In this document: one piece after another, positions 56,401-64,000 of the stretch
Layout of the letters: every line of letters starts with the position of its first letter
Position numbering within the stretch: position 1 is the first letter of the stretch
Source of the DNA: Euleptes europaea
Lineage: Eukaryota; Chordata; Lepidosauria; Squamata; Sphaerodactylidae
DNA length: 64,000 nt
Direction of reading: 5' to 3'
Assembly (NCBI RefSeq): GCF_029931775.1
Contig: NC_079316.1
Span: 70,032,064 to 70,096,063 of the forward strand
Translations under genes and position numbers: made by a program
Notes under the pieces: model-generated
What the model was told of the DNA's origin: nothing
The model's input: only the letters and a program-made list of their open reading frames with translations
The model's database searches: none

Positions 56401-59400
56401 TACAGCCATGCACCTTGCCCGTGACAAATGAGATGCGGACAGCTTGGTGTGCGCAGCAGTGGAGAGCGGAAGTGGGAGGGAGAAAGAGTGGAAGCAATGT
56501 TGCCGCAAAGTGCACATGGCGATCTATCCACTGGGAAGCACGTTCACTTCTTTGTTCGCTCTACTTCTGAAGGAAGTGTAAAATCTCAATATGTATGGCT
56601 TTCACTGGGTATCACAATAGTTATGAGTTGAGTAAACACATAGACTAGAATCTATTAAGCACAAGCAAGAATCCCAGTTTATAAACACACAAGCTGCAGT
56701 TTATAAGCACATAAACTGAAAACTTAGTTTGTAGAAAGGACAAGTTATTCACCATAGGGTAACCTTATGACTTTATGAGCACACATATATTATGAAGATA
56801 TCACCATATGGATATTATTATTTCACTGAGATATGTTAAACACTTAGAAGAATATATGTATGAGCCTTAGAAATCCACATAGGCCAGAATGTATCTAGCT
56901 AGCTGCATAGAGGGGGGGGAAAAAGAGTAGATAGAAGTTCAAAAGGTAAAAATCAGCACAAACACAGGAGTTCATTAGAAGGACAGAAGTTCACTCCAAG
57001 AATTAGAACACAGGGTAAAGGTATGCCAAGAGCTTAATTGGAAGATGTATGCCAAGTTGAGAGTGGAAGGTAGGCCTATCAAAAGCAAGAGGAGCTAAGT
57101 TTGGGTATCTGGCAAATTTCTAAGGTATAGACTGGCACAGAAATAAAGATATAGTAGAGATAAGGCCAGAGGCCGAAGAGTAGCATCAATTAAGTTAATT
57201 GGGATGACTACAGTAAGAGGCGGGCACAGAATACATCACGGGGCATATACAGATTGCGTCAAGATGAAACTTGAACAAAGAACTCCAAAATTGTATAAAT
57301 ATTCCTAGATTTTGTATGGAAATTTGGAGGTGTGGTTTTATGACAAGAGACACACTCTCCCTGCCGGCATAATAAATTACCTCTTGCTTCTAAAGAACTG
57401 AGTCGCCCCATTCTTGGTGAAAATCTGTACCAGTGAGTGGGGCCTGGCTTTTTGCATCCAACACTTTCTGTTTTCTGTTTTCTTGGTCACTTCTCTGTTT
57501 TCTTCACTTCTCACTTCCCTCTGTGGCCCCCTAGTCTCGTGCCGTGGCTCCCCATTTAAGCAATTTTCACCTGTGGCCCCCTTGGAATATCCTGGGTCCC
57601 CCCAGGGGGCCATATGGCCCCAGGTTGAGAACCACTGGTCTAACCAAGCAAGCTCCTGTTATGTTGGCATGCAATACTAGATGCTCAATATTATAATTTT
57701 TTCTGTCGCCAAACACTGAATCAACTCATTAGAAGATTGTGCCAAGGAAATAAAGATATTCAAAATGTCACCGACTTAAATACATCTTCCAAATACTGTT
57801 ACTAGAATAGTAATAAGGCCATAAATACAGACACATTCAAGAGCTTCCTGGAGATTTAACACTGATGCCAAAAACTTACTAGTTTTAAAGGGCTGAGTCA
57901 TCGATATTAAAAACTAGCACTTTTGAAAAGTAAACAACTGCAACCAATTTCATTATGTGCTTCTTTGACTGTCCTGAAATATTTTGGCTAACCTCTCAAC
58001 AGGATCCCTAAGCATCACAATCAGCTTCGCATTTGGCTGGAAGGCATGGATAAAGTCCTGTATTAAAAATGGAGGCTCTCCATCTGTACTGTTGTCATAG
58101 AAGAAAATCCAAGCATTGTTGTCCCACATTGTTGATGCACTGGCTTCTCCTAGAAATAATAAAAAACAAAAAACATATGTTGTTATCCTTCATTCCAGGT
58201 AGCTGGATCTGAGAATTGTTATAAAGACTATGCAGAACCAGAATATTCAATGCCATTTACTAGGCAACTTCAAGATTTTGGGGGATTTGTGTGTGTTAGC
58301 ACAAAACGGCAACTGAAGTTGTTTATCTGCATGGTTTCTATAAAAGAACACTGCAGTCTTGGTTCTGATAATGTAAGGCACACAGTTCTCATTCCATTAG
58401 TTTTAGATTTTCCCCCTTGAGTCTGCGTAAAGAATTTCTACATTTTAGAGACCATAACAGCATCAAATTGCAATAATTTTCATTATTGTCTGTTTTGCAC
58501 ATAAAATGCTGGGAGAGTCAATACCGTCGAATCTCTTTACTACTTATGCCATTTAATAGTCTATAAAAAAGAGGAAGGATTAATGAAGGATTAATACTGT
58601 GAACTTCTCCAACTCTCTGCCCAGTTAAATCACTTGTACAGAATATGTGCTATTTATACTAGCACAACAGAGGGTGTGTGTGGCTAGTCCATTTGTGTGC
58701 GCTAGTGAAACATCCAGGAGGAAAATCAGATTCCAACATACACAATGGGCAAAGGATATGTTCATGCATTGTGTTCCCTTCACTAGCTTATCAGAAAAGT
58801 GGCATTCCCCTATTTATTTTGCCATAGCTTTTGTTTGGACATCAACTCTTTCATGTAAGAGGACTATTACAACTAGATTAATGCTGCTCTTTGCTAGCTT
58901 CCCCCAAATGTTAATACTTTAGCTATGGCAGTACTTTTCTGACTGGTCCTGGCATCTTCCTTTTGACATCCCAATTTTGATTTCATCTTTGCTAGGATGA
59001 AGCCATATTCAACTTTTAATAAATTAACCACTGTTACATTTATATATCAAATTACAGCAGCACAGTTCAACATATTCCAATTTTTAATATAAGCTAAAAG
59101 CACATAACATATGATTAAACTGCCTTCCTTCATTAGCAGACTGATGTATAATGTCCTTATCCCAAGATTAATGGAATAAAAATCATGTTGTGTTTTCATA
59201 AAACAGTCTGTGGAATTTATCATAGTAATGATCATAAATAAATACATCCTGTCTAGAGTGCCTGGAGCCATAAACACAGTGTCTTCGGTAGAGCTTCTGA
59301 AAGCATCCACTGCTCCATCTGACAAAATATAATTATAACCCAATAAAATATTTGATTCAGAGATGGTTTTGATTGGAAAATTACACTGCCTGATAAAGTT

Positions 59401-61444
59401 AGAGGAATGTTTATAGTTTTAATTATATCTTCCCATTTTAATCATCTGAAGTTCAATAAAATGGCTCCCTAAGAGAATTTTGGGTTTTCATATATCCTTT
59501 TGATGCTCTCTTGACTAAATTGTATTTTTAACAAGGTAATAAACAAGTTTCATATAATGAGCATATTAATCCAGATTTTTTTTTCCTCCTGGAAATCTGA
59601 GATGAGGAGCTAATGTAAACATTTCCCATGTGAAAATTTTGCCTCCCTGAAAAACTATGACAGAAGGCAGCTGCTGGGGAAAAACACACACATTGTCAAT
59701 TTAAATTACTGTTTCCCCAAAGAAGCTATATCTAACTATGAAACAGACCAAACCTGTGTTTCAAGCGGTCTTGTTACTAAAAACTCAAATGTATATATTT
59801 GTTCAGATTATTAGCTGCCTCTTCATATATCTGCTTGAAATAACCCACAATAGAAATCAAAACAACAGCTGCAGTAAAATCAAGCAAGTATTACAGAAAA
59901 CATCTTAAAATACTTTCATACAACAGCACAGCATTAGAGACTGTCTTCTGTATTTAGCACAAAAACTACCCCACAAGAAGCATAATGGATCATAAAATGG
60001 GACCCACTGAAATAAAGTGCATGTGCACACAAAGGAAAACTGGAACATGATAAAACCTAAGGTAAAGCAAATAAAATTATCTTCTCCTCATTCCAAAAGT
60101 ACAATAAACTAGGTGCTGGTTGACCCTATGTGGGGACAGCATTCCATAAATGAGAATCCACAGGTGAAAAAGCCCTGTCTCTTACAGGACCTGGGTACAT
60201 AGCTGAGGGTTTGAAATGACAAATCTTAACTGGTGGGTATGTTTATATGGGAGAAGACAGTTCTTCATGTTCCCTGGTCCTAGGTTGTTTAGGGCATTAA
60301 AGGCAAAAACCAATAGTCTAAACTGGAACTGAAATGGAGTGATGCATACTCTAACCCACACCCATAAATAATCTGGCAGCTGAATTTCGTATTAGTTGTA
60401 GCTTTTGAGGCTGACAGATGTTTGGTAATATAACCCAGATGTGATCAGAGCATAGATTATTTATTATTTAGATAGAATATCAGTTTATTGGCCCTCATTC
60501 AGTCCATTCCCACCTTCAGTCATTTTGATCAGAACCTCCTCCCAAAAAAACTGATTTATTTGTTACGAAGAACAAAAAGTTATTGTCTCAAAGCATCAGG
60601 GTTGTTATGGGATAAAAACGGGTAGAAGTAAGGCACCCAGACTTGCTTTTTAAATAATTGTTATTGGGTTTTTATAAGGTACAGAAATAAATGGAAAAGG
60701 AAACATAGGGGAAAGAATAACATTTTGTTTCAATCTTCAGACTTGCTTGAAGGATGGGACAAAATGGGGTAGACCTTTTCCACCAGCAAATGAAGCTATT
60801 TTTATTTTTGAAAGCTACTGCCAGATTCTGCTCAGAGAATTCATTTGGTTAGCATTGTCATATTTACCTAAAATTGTTTTGTATAATGGTTGCTAGATTA
60901 TCACTTAGAATGCTTATTGTTTGAAAAATTGCTAATAAAATTTTATAAACAAATGTGTAAATAAAGTAGGTAATTTTAATAGGACTTATTGATACAGAAA
61001 AAAATAATAAAATGCAAACTTGAAGGATACTTAAGCTGTTCTTCCCAGCATACATCTTTTAATTTTTAATTACTGGCTAAAGACAAGATTTTATGAGGCT
61101 GAAAAGCCTGCTTTCCATTTTACCAGCAGAAACTGTTCCAGTAAATGCTACCATCTTATCCGTATTTTTGTTATCTGAGCTTGCACTGCAAAGTGGATAT
61201 CAGTGACCTCTTATCTAGACACAAATAGCCACAAACATTATTATAGCAAATCTAATACCATCAACATGTACCCCGAAAGAAAAAGTTTCTGTACCAATAA
61301 TGATGTTGTTCATCTTGTTGCTATAGTCTTTTGCAGCATCACCTTGTAGCACACTCTGAATCTGATGGGCGGCCAAATCAAACAGATCTAGGTAGTCTTC
61401 CACTGGGTAGCGATCATGGAATCCATCTCTCAGACGAATTATCC
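44283..61444 (-). CDS. CHST15: CHST15, C-terminal half in five exons
   Basis: Carbohydrate sulfotransferase 15 (GalNAc4S-6ST) moves sulfate from PAPS to C6 of 4-sulfated GalNAc in chondroitin/dermatan sulfate, giving the E-type disulfated unit. It is a type II Golgi membrane protein. Five minus-strand exons (61295-61444, 57993-58149, 48028-48184, 46646-46793, 44283-44473) join in phase into about 266 residues. They begin at IIRLRDGFHDRYP and end FLWKKP. The 3'-phosphate-binding segment, VMLRDPVERLYSDYLYF, crosses the second and third exons. All introns are GT...AG. The membrane anchor and 5'-phosphosulfate loop are upstream, outside the window. The family was identified from remembered vertebrate CHST15 wording. 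The frame is intact, so I take it as functional. Confidence 0.95.
45063..45965 (+). mobile_element. Penelope-like element with 5' inversion
   Basis: A 903-bp copy with a perfect 12-bp target-site duplication, AATCACCTAATT (45051-45062 and 45966-45977). Its left 110 bp are inverted terminal-repeat and RT-linker sequence, joined head-to-head near 45175 to sense sequence that carries the GIY-YIG module and terminal repeat. The coding part is interrupted by a stop within GIY-YIG and is non-functional. The right end extends past ACCTACAAGAACC by about 38 bp (CTGACCGTGAAAGCC included), an extension not seen on the left. Confidence 0.92.
45839..45873 (+). ncRNA. Hammerhead ribozyme-like motif (PLE family 2)
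   Basis: Plus strand: CTGAAGA, stem II strands GCCTGC and GCTGGC (one U-U mismatch), GAAA, then CGTC. The core positions match CUGANGA, GAAA and UH. Confidence 0.5.
46130..46260. mobile_element. hAT-type MITE fragment, old
   Basis: GCCATTCCCTATGGCATT, CCCCAAATCCTGCCCTCC and CATCTGGCAACACTA match the right half of the GGTTGCC family with many changes. Confidence 0.65.
46646..46793 (-). CDS. CHST15: CHST15 coding exon (fourth of five here)
   Basis: 148 bp, starting GTACGG after a TTGTAG acceptor and ending CTAG before the donor GTGGGC. Encodes VRLQVGLYVVFLLDWL, then LLVLRLEDHASNVKYTMH and VFRFLDL, ending on the first base of a glycine codon. The LRLEDHASN stretch is characteristic of the CHST15 sulfotransferase domain. 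Confidence 0.96.
46794..48027 (-). other. CHST15 intron with foldback repeat
   Basis: 1,234 bp; includes the palindromic repeat at 47077-47350. Nothing else recognised. Confidence 0.85.
47077..47350. repeat. Palindromic (foldback) repeat
   Basis: The left arm from AAATTCAGAAGCACTG is complementary to the right arm ending TTCAGTGTTTCTGAATTG. Inner matches include TTTTCCCAACC/GGTTGGGAAAA and GGGGGCATTATTT/AAATAATGCCCC. Arms are about 120 bp with G-rich interruptions. Likely a MITE. Confidence 0.7.
48028..48184 (-). CDS. CHST15: CHST15 coding exon (third of five here)
   Basis: 157 bp between acceptor TTTTACAG and donor GTGAGT. Encodes LYSDYLYFASANKS, then EKVTESLQLFENCLVDYS and LRACVYNNTLNNAMP, with the first base completing arginine of DPVER. 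It carries the second half of the PAPS 3'-phosphate-binding loop and two N-glycosylation sequons (NKS and NNT). Confidence 0.97.
48658..48694 (-). pseudogene. Truncated U2 snRNA retrocopy (first 37 nt)
   Basis: The minus strand reads ATCGCTTCTCAGCTTTTTGG then CTAAGATCAAGTGTAGT, the 5' end of U2 snRNA with two changes. A 13-bp direct repeat, AATAACCACTACA, flanks it (48651-48663 and 48695-48707), overlapping its end by a few bases. There is no poly(A) and no U2 downstream part, so it is a tailless, truncated retropseudogene. Confidence 0.88.
48710..48900 (-). mobile_element. CR1 LINE 3' end
   Basis: Begins with the CR1 terminus in reverse complement (ATCATAGAATCATAGAGTTGG) and runs through CTAGTCCAACCCCCTGC to a truncated upstream end near 48900. 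A short L2-like tail (GGGCAGGATATAAGTC) follows. Confidence 0.88.
50047..50205. mobile_element. Palindromic MITE (GCTTTCACACAG ends), copy 1
   Basis: GCGCTTTCACACAGCC pairs with GGCTGTGTGAAAGTGCC. The interior is also self-complementary (CACTTTCAATCCACTTTC against GAAAGTGGATTGAAAG). A related copy is at 61559-61716. Confidence 0.8.
50262..50443. mobile_element. hAT-type MITE with CAGCGTGTCGAAC ends
   Basis: 182 bp; ends CAGCGTGTCGAAC and GTTTGACACCATTG. Flanking octamers CTCTATAC (50254-50261) and CTCTATAT (50444-50451) match at 7 of 8 positions. GGGCCGGATA blocks are inside. Confidence 0.88.
51577..51928 (-). mobile_element. MIR-like SINE split by a MITE
   Basis: The left part is CCACTTTATCCTCACACC through 51624. 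The right part resumes at 51825 with AGAGTGACTAGC and ends at the tRNA-like head near CTAACCACGGCTCC. Confidence 0.78.
51625..51824. mobile_element. hAT-type MITE (GGTTGCC family) inside a SINE
   Basis: 200 bp, TAGGGTTGCCAACC to GGCAACCCTA. Flanks ACAGAGAA (51617-51624) and ACAGAGAG (51825-51832) match at 7 of 8 positions. Confidence 0.92.
53129..53493. mobile_element. Minimal Penelope-like unit: two inverted terminal repeats
   Basis: 365 bp made of two terminal repeats of PLE family 2 placed tail-to-tail, meeting near 53330, with a perfect 13-bp target-site duplication ATGTAGCTAGAAA (53116-53128 and 53494-53506). There is no coding sequence. Hammerhead-like cores lie on the minus strand at 53222-53257 and on the plus strand at 53403-53437. 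The 38-bp extension (TATTGTTGAAGGCTTTCACG) is present only on the left. Confidence 0.9.
53840..54048 (-). mobile_element. 5S-rRNA-derived SINE
   Basis: Minus strand: ATCAGATCTCGGAAGCTAAG head at the right (complement near 53992-54013), with the body to GTGACTTGACGGCACTTTCC at the left. Confidence 0.85.
54595..54800 (+). mobile_element. L2-like LINE 3' end
   Basis: AATTGCCCAAATGTTTTAATG, GGACCCTGATAGGGTAG and an AAATAAGTAAATAAAAT tail; matches 35690-35855. A CT microsatellite precedes it at 54540-54575. Confidence 0.65.
55017..55239 (+). mobile_element. 5S-rRNA-derived SINE, full length
   Basis: GCCCTGACCTGG, CAGATCTCAGAAGCTAAGCA, GGGAGACCACCAAGG, GGCTGTGACTTGAAGGC and a CACACA tail. This is the best copy of the family here. 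Confidence 0.9.
55680..55985 (+). repeat. GC-rich unclassified repeat, copy 2
   Basis: Same family and orientation as 42985-43400: GCCACTTCGCCGCAATAAG, GAGCGATGCAGC, CCTCTATGCTGCAGTG and GTGAAACTCAATGGG. Overlapping open frames on both strands are products of composition. Confidence 0.6.
56023..57637. mobile_element. hAT-type element, 1.6 kb, no intact transposase
   Basis: Inverted ends CAGTGGTTCTCAACCTTTTT and AGGTTGAGAACCACTG, with a perfect 8-bp duplication GTCTAACC (56015-56022 and 57638-57645). Subterminal CTGTGGCCCCC repeats occur at both ends. The interior has no transposase frame that I recognise. It is an internally rearranged or non-autonomous hAT element, longer than the MITEs here. 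Confidence 0.92.
57993..58149 (-). CDS. CHST15: CHST15 coding exon (second of five here)
   Basis: 157 bp between acceptor TTTCTAG and donor GTTAGC. Encodes EASASTMWDNNAWIFFYDNS, then TDGEPPFLIQDFIHAFQPN and AKLIVMLRDPVE, ending in AG of the split arginine. It contains the NST glycosylation sequon and the start of the PAPS 3'-phosphate-binding motif. Confidence 0.97.
58150..61294 (-). other. CHST15 intron
   Basis: 3,145 bp, AT-rich. An L2 fragment lies at 60115-60500. Nothing else is recognised; the open frame at 59047-59343 has no known domain and no splice context. Confidence 0.8.
60115..60500 (-). mobile_element. L2-like LINE fragment
   Basis: GGACAGCATTCCATAAATG, GAAAAAGCCCTGTCTC and TCTGGCAGCTGAATTTCG are wording shared with the fragment beginning near 62940. 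Old and unable to encode protein. Confidence 0.55.
61295..61444 (-). CDS. CHST15: CHST15 coding exon (first of five here)
   Basis: 150 bp between acceptor TTTTCAG and donor GTACAG, with both boundaries after codon position 1. Encodes IIRLRDGFHDRYPVEDYLDL, then FDLAAHQIQSVLQGDAAKDY and SNKMNNIIIG. The AAHQI stretch is strongly conserved in CHST15. The preceding exon is not in the window. Confidence 0.96.
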
Positions 61445-61558
61445 CTGAAAACAAGAATGAAACGGAAAATGGGTAGTAAGTAACCTGAAAACAGTCCGCA
61501 GTTGTTTTGGTGAAATACTGATTTGAAATGGAAGATGGTGGTCCAAATATGATGATAA

Positions 61559-61716
61559 ATCTTTCACACACAGTAAATAATGCACTTACAATTCACTTTC
61601 AGTGTACTACAGCAATTGTTTGCAAGTGGATTTTGCCATTTCACACAGTCAAATCCAGCTGCAAAGTGCCATGAAAGTGGATTGGAAGTGCATTATTCAG
61701 TGTGTGTGAAAGCGCC
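61559..61716. mobile_element. Palindromic MITE (CTTTCACAC ends), copy 2
   Basis: CTTTCACACACAG pairs with GTGTGTGTGAAAG. TTTGCAAGTGGATTTTGCC and GAAAGTGGATTGGAAGTGC match copy 1 at 50047. It starts 115 bp upstream of the 61295-61444 exon. Confidence 0.8.
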
Positions 61717-62637
61717 TGAGACACTAAAATACAGCCTAAATTCTATCTGCATGATAAAATTCTACATTATCAGTTCTATGTAGGAAACTGGATGCAATCC
61801 ATGTTTACATAATCATGTTTGAACATGCATATGTGGACAAAGTGATACTGATAGCTATGCTCGTTACACATGACCATGTCACTGTCATTTATTGTGCATA
61901 CAGAATTGTGTGCACACATATGAGACGGGGGGACTTATGTATTTGATTTATTTAGAAACTCCATCTCTCTCCTCCGCAAACCTGTTTGAGGTGGCTCACA
62001 ACTATGTATACATGTGTGTGTATATGTGTGTGAAACACAGTGAAAGCCATAAAAACAAATACCAGTACCACATATCAATAAAACAAGCTGAGTTACTAAA
62101 AAAAAAAAAAAATCATGCCAGTAAAAACAATTCAGGCTGTAACAGCACATAAAACTGACCAGTCTAAAATGATATTGACAAAACTGTCCTCAGTCTAGTA
62201 TTAATCCAGTACATTTTTTTGTCCTGGATCGTACAAGTTACAGCTTCCATCTTTGAACAGTCCCCAGAATACACCGCTGATTGCTGGGAAAGCTGGAAGT
62301 CCCCAGGTCACAAGTGCACAGCTGCAGAGCTCTGACAAACAAGATCGGTCCCATGACTGATACGCACTCTGACCAGCATACTGTTTTGGTTTACTGGAAG
62401 AAGAAGTTACGGGTATGGGATTTTCCTGTCCCCTGGGTGCCAAAGCAAACTATGAATCAGGGGGAAATTAATTCCACGCCTCCGTCTCCTACTATGATGA
62501 GTAGGTCGCCATGGTCCTGCCCTTCCCCAAGGGAAAAGAGCCTTGGCTACTTACCGTGAAGGCTTCTTCTGCTCAGAGGGACAAAGGGCATCTTCAAGAT
62601 GGGTGTTTCCTTTTCCTCTTAGCTCGGGAGGCAGGAG

Positions 62638-62787
62638 TTAATATTTAAATTTTTCCTTCTCTTGCTTAACTGAGACCACTTCTTGTTTAACTTCTGCCAC
62701 CTCTTTTTTTACTGATGTCACCTCCTGGAGTGTTTTGGTCAAGAGTTCTTGTAAAGAGTTCAGGGTAGCATCAGGTTTTTTAGCCAT
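62638..62787 (-). CDS. Small unassigned frame, coiled-coil-like
   Basis: 49 codons from ATG (62787) to TAA (62638). The product starts MAKKPDATLNSLQELLTKTL and continues with heptad-like VTSVKKEVAEVKQEVVSVKQ. The frame is open upstream of the ATG with Ser/Thr/Pro/Ala-rich wording. It may be the remains of a transposon ORF1/gag-like protein. No homologue is recognised and no splice or promoter context supports a host gene. Confidence 0.3.
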   Translation of the reverse strand: MAKKPDATLNSLQELLTKTLQEVTSVKKEVAEVKQEVVSVKQEKEKFKY

Positions 62788-62879
62788 CTTTGCAGCTACA
62801 GATGTCCCTGTTACTGGTGAAGTGGCTGGTGAAACAGCTGGACTAGTGACTGAAGCTCTTCAGTGCCTTCTAATAAACC

Positions 62880-63910
62880 GATTAATTCATATCAGTAACA
62901 TGTTAAGAGTCTAGGTCTTCCTGCTTCAGAGGACCAAATTAACAGCTAGGAGTACACCATCTAAAAATATGGAAACCCTTAGGTACAAGACTGGATAAAG
63001 AGAAATGCTTTGGCTTGGCACCTAAAAGGAGAATAAAGTTGGTGCCAGGAGAGCTTCAAGGGTAAGGGCATTCCAAAAAATGAGGTGCCTCCACTGAAAA
63101 AGTCTCTGGTTGCCACGCACCTTACCTCTGCAACTGGGGGCATGGAGAGCAGGGCCTGAAAAGAGAATCTCAGCTGGTGGACTAGACAATATGGTCAGTC
63201 AAGTAACAGCAGTGCTGCTGAAACATGGTAGCCCCTACTCCAGCCAGCTTCTCAAGAAGGATGCAATGGTTGATGGCATCAAATGCTGCTAATAGGTCCA
63301 GGACAAGTAACAGGTATGCATTCCCCTCTCATTCTCCAGGAAAAGATCATTAGTCAGGGTGATCAAGACTGATCGCATCCCACATCCAAGACTGGATCTG
63401 AATTGAAATGGCGTGAGATAGTTAGTTGCCTCCAAGACCACCTGAAGTTGTCTAGCCACCAGATGGTAGTTGCTTAGGACATCAGGCAGAGGTCTCATGA
63501 CTGGCTCTTTCAAGGCTGCAGGAACCTTGCAAAGATGTGTCCCAACAAACCAGACTGGTTTGATGCCAACATCCATGAAGGGCAAGGGTCGAGTGTATAT
63601 GTGCTGGGGCACATACATCTAAGCAGCTTGTCCACTTCAAGCCTTACCAACTGAAATTCATCCATGCAACGAGGACCAGATTGTGCTCCAGTAGCATCTT
63701 GAGATTTAACTAAATCAATCGCGATACTCAAGTCATGGTGGATGAACAAACTAGTCACACGGTAACAGATTTCCCCTTGATACTGGCAGAGTGAAGCTCT
63801 TATTAATATATCTAAATGGTGTGATGGCTTAACAAGAGGACTGTAGTAGGATAAGCTAAATATAGGAGAGCTAGTTAGCACCAAGTTTGCTTTATAAAAG
63901 TAGGCCAGTA
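62880..63910 (-). mobile_element. L2-like LINE, reverse-transcriptase fragment
   Basis: The minus strand has ALKEPVMRPLPDVLSNY, VLEATNYLTPFQFRS and LITLTNDLFLENERG, which match L2-type RT order (SNY, NYL.PFQ, L..L.ND). Stops and frameshifts interrupt it, so it is old. The part before 63290 resembles 60115-60500. Confidence 0.65.
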
Positions 63911-63921
63911 ACATGCAGGCT

Positions 63922-64000
63922 GCCCTGACCTGGATGGCCCAGGCTAGCTTGATCTTGTCAGATCTCAGAAGCTAAGCAGGGTCAGCCCTGGTTAGTATTT
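63922..64000 (+). mobile_element. 5S-rRNA-derived SINE, cut by window edge
   Basis: GCCCTGACCTGGATGGCCC and CAGATCTCAGAAGCTAAGCA match the head of the copy at 55017. The rest lies beyond the window. Confidence 0.88.

Larger units (their letters stand above)
48185..57992 (-). other. CHST15 9.8-kb intron, repeat rich
   Basis: Holds a U2 snRNA fragment, CR1, two palindromic or hAT MITEs near 50.1-50.4 kb, a MITE nested in a SINE (51.6-51.9 kb), a PLE pair (53.1-53.5 kb), 5S-SINEs, an L2 end and a 1.6-kb hAT element. The stretches 49000-50040, 50460-51570 and 52170-53110 hold no recognised feature; a 31-bp tandem duplication lies at about 52113-52174. Confidence 0.8.
61445..64000 (-). other. Probable upstream CHST15 intron (partial)
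   Basis: No further CHST15 exon is visible, so the gene should continue past 64,000. The stretch holds a palindromic MITE, L2 pieces, an unassigned small frame and a 5S-SINE start. An A run lies at about 62100-62113. Confidence 0.7.

Noticed and set aside
59047-59343. 98-codon minus-strand frame as an extra CHST15 exon
   Set aside because: The adjacent exons (61295-61444 and 57993-58149) join in phase without it, and its wording is not sulfotransferase-like.

Overview
The window looks like non-avian reptile nuclear DNA, most likely a squamate (a lizard, possibly a gecko). This rests on the repeat set: tRNA-headed SINEs with a BovB-type tail, 5S-rRNA-derived SINEs, CR1 and L2 LINEs, several hAT MITE families and Penelope-like retroelements. 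The species assignment is inference. One host gene is recognisable, the 3' half of CHST15 on the minus strand. No bacterial-type operon, CRISPR array, rRNA gene or functional tRNA gene is present.

Layout. 1-9.4 kb: intergenic DNA with a mixed direct and inverted repeat array (1.44-4.15 kb), a long palindrome (4.36-4.62 kb), a Penelope-like (PLE) terminal fragment and a SINE. 9.4-12.2 kb: a Neptune-like PLE with perfect 148-bp inverted ends, inserted inside a hAT MITE. 12.6-16.0 kb: an internally deleted Mag-type Ty3/gypsy fossil. 16.9-17.4 kb: inverted ends of another PLE-like family. 17.8-22.3 kb: MITEs and SINEs. 23.8-29.6 kb: a young chromodomain-bearing Ty3/gypsy element on the minus strand whose LTRs look identical. 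29.6-44.0 kb: SINEs, L2 and CR1 pieces, hAT elements, and a 5'-truncated PLE inserted in a CR1. 44.28-61.44 kb: five CHST15 coding exons with repeat-rich introns. 61.4-64.0 kb: probably the next CHST15 intron, with L2 fragments and the start of a 5S-SINE.

CHST15 encodes a Golgi sulfotransferase of chondroitin/dermatan sulfate synthesis. The exons here encode about the last 266 residues, including the 3'-phosphate-binding region of the PAPS site. The N-terminal membrane anchor and the 5'-phosphosulfate loop lie beyond 64,000. All five exons join in phase and have GT/AG splice sites.

The least ordinary content is the Penelope-like set: six loci from about three families. Several have target-site duplications of 12-17 bp, inverted terminal copies and an extension at only one end. 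Two families carry a recognisable hammerhead-ribozyme core in the terminal repeat. Also notable are a target-site-flanked 37-nt 5' fragment of U2 snRNA in a CHST15 intron, and nested insertions that give a relative chronology. All sequence comparisons were made by eye.
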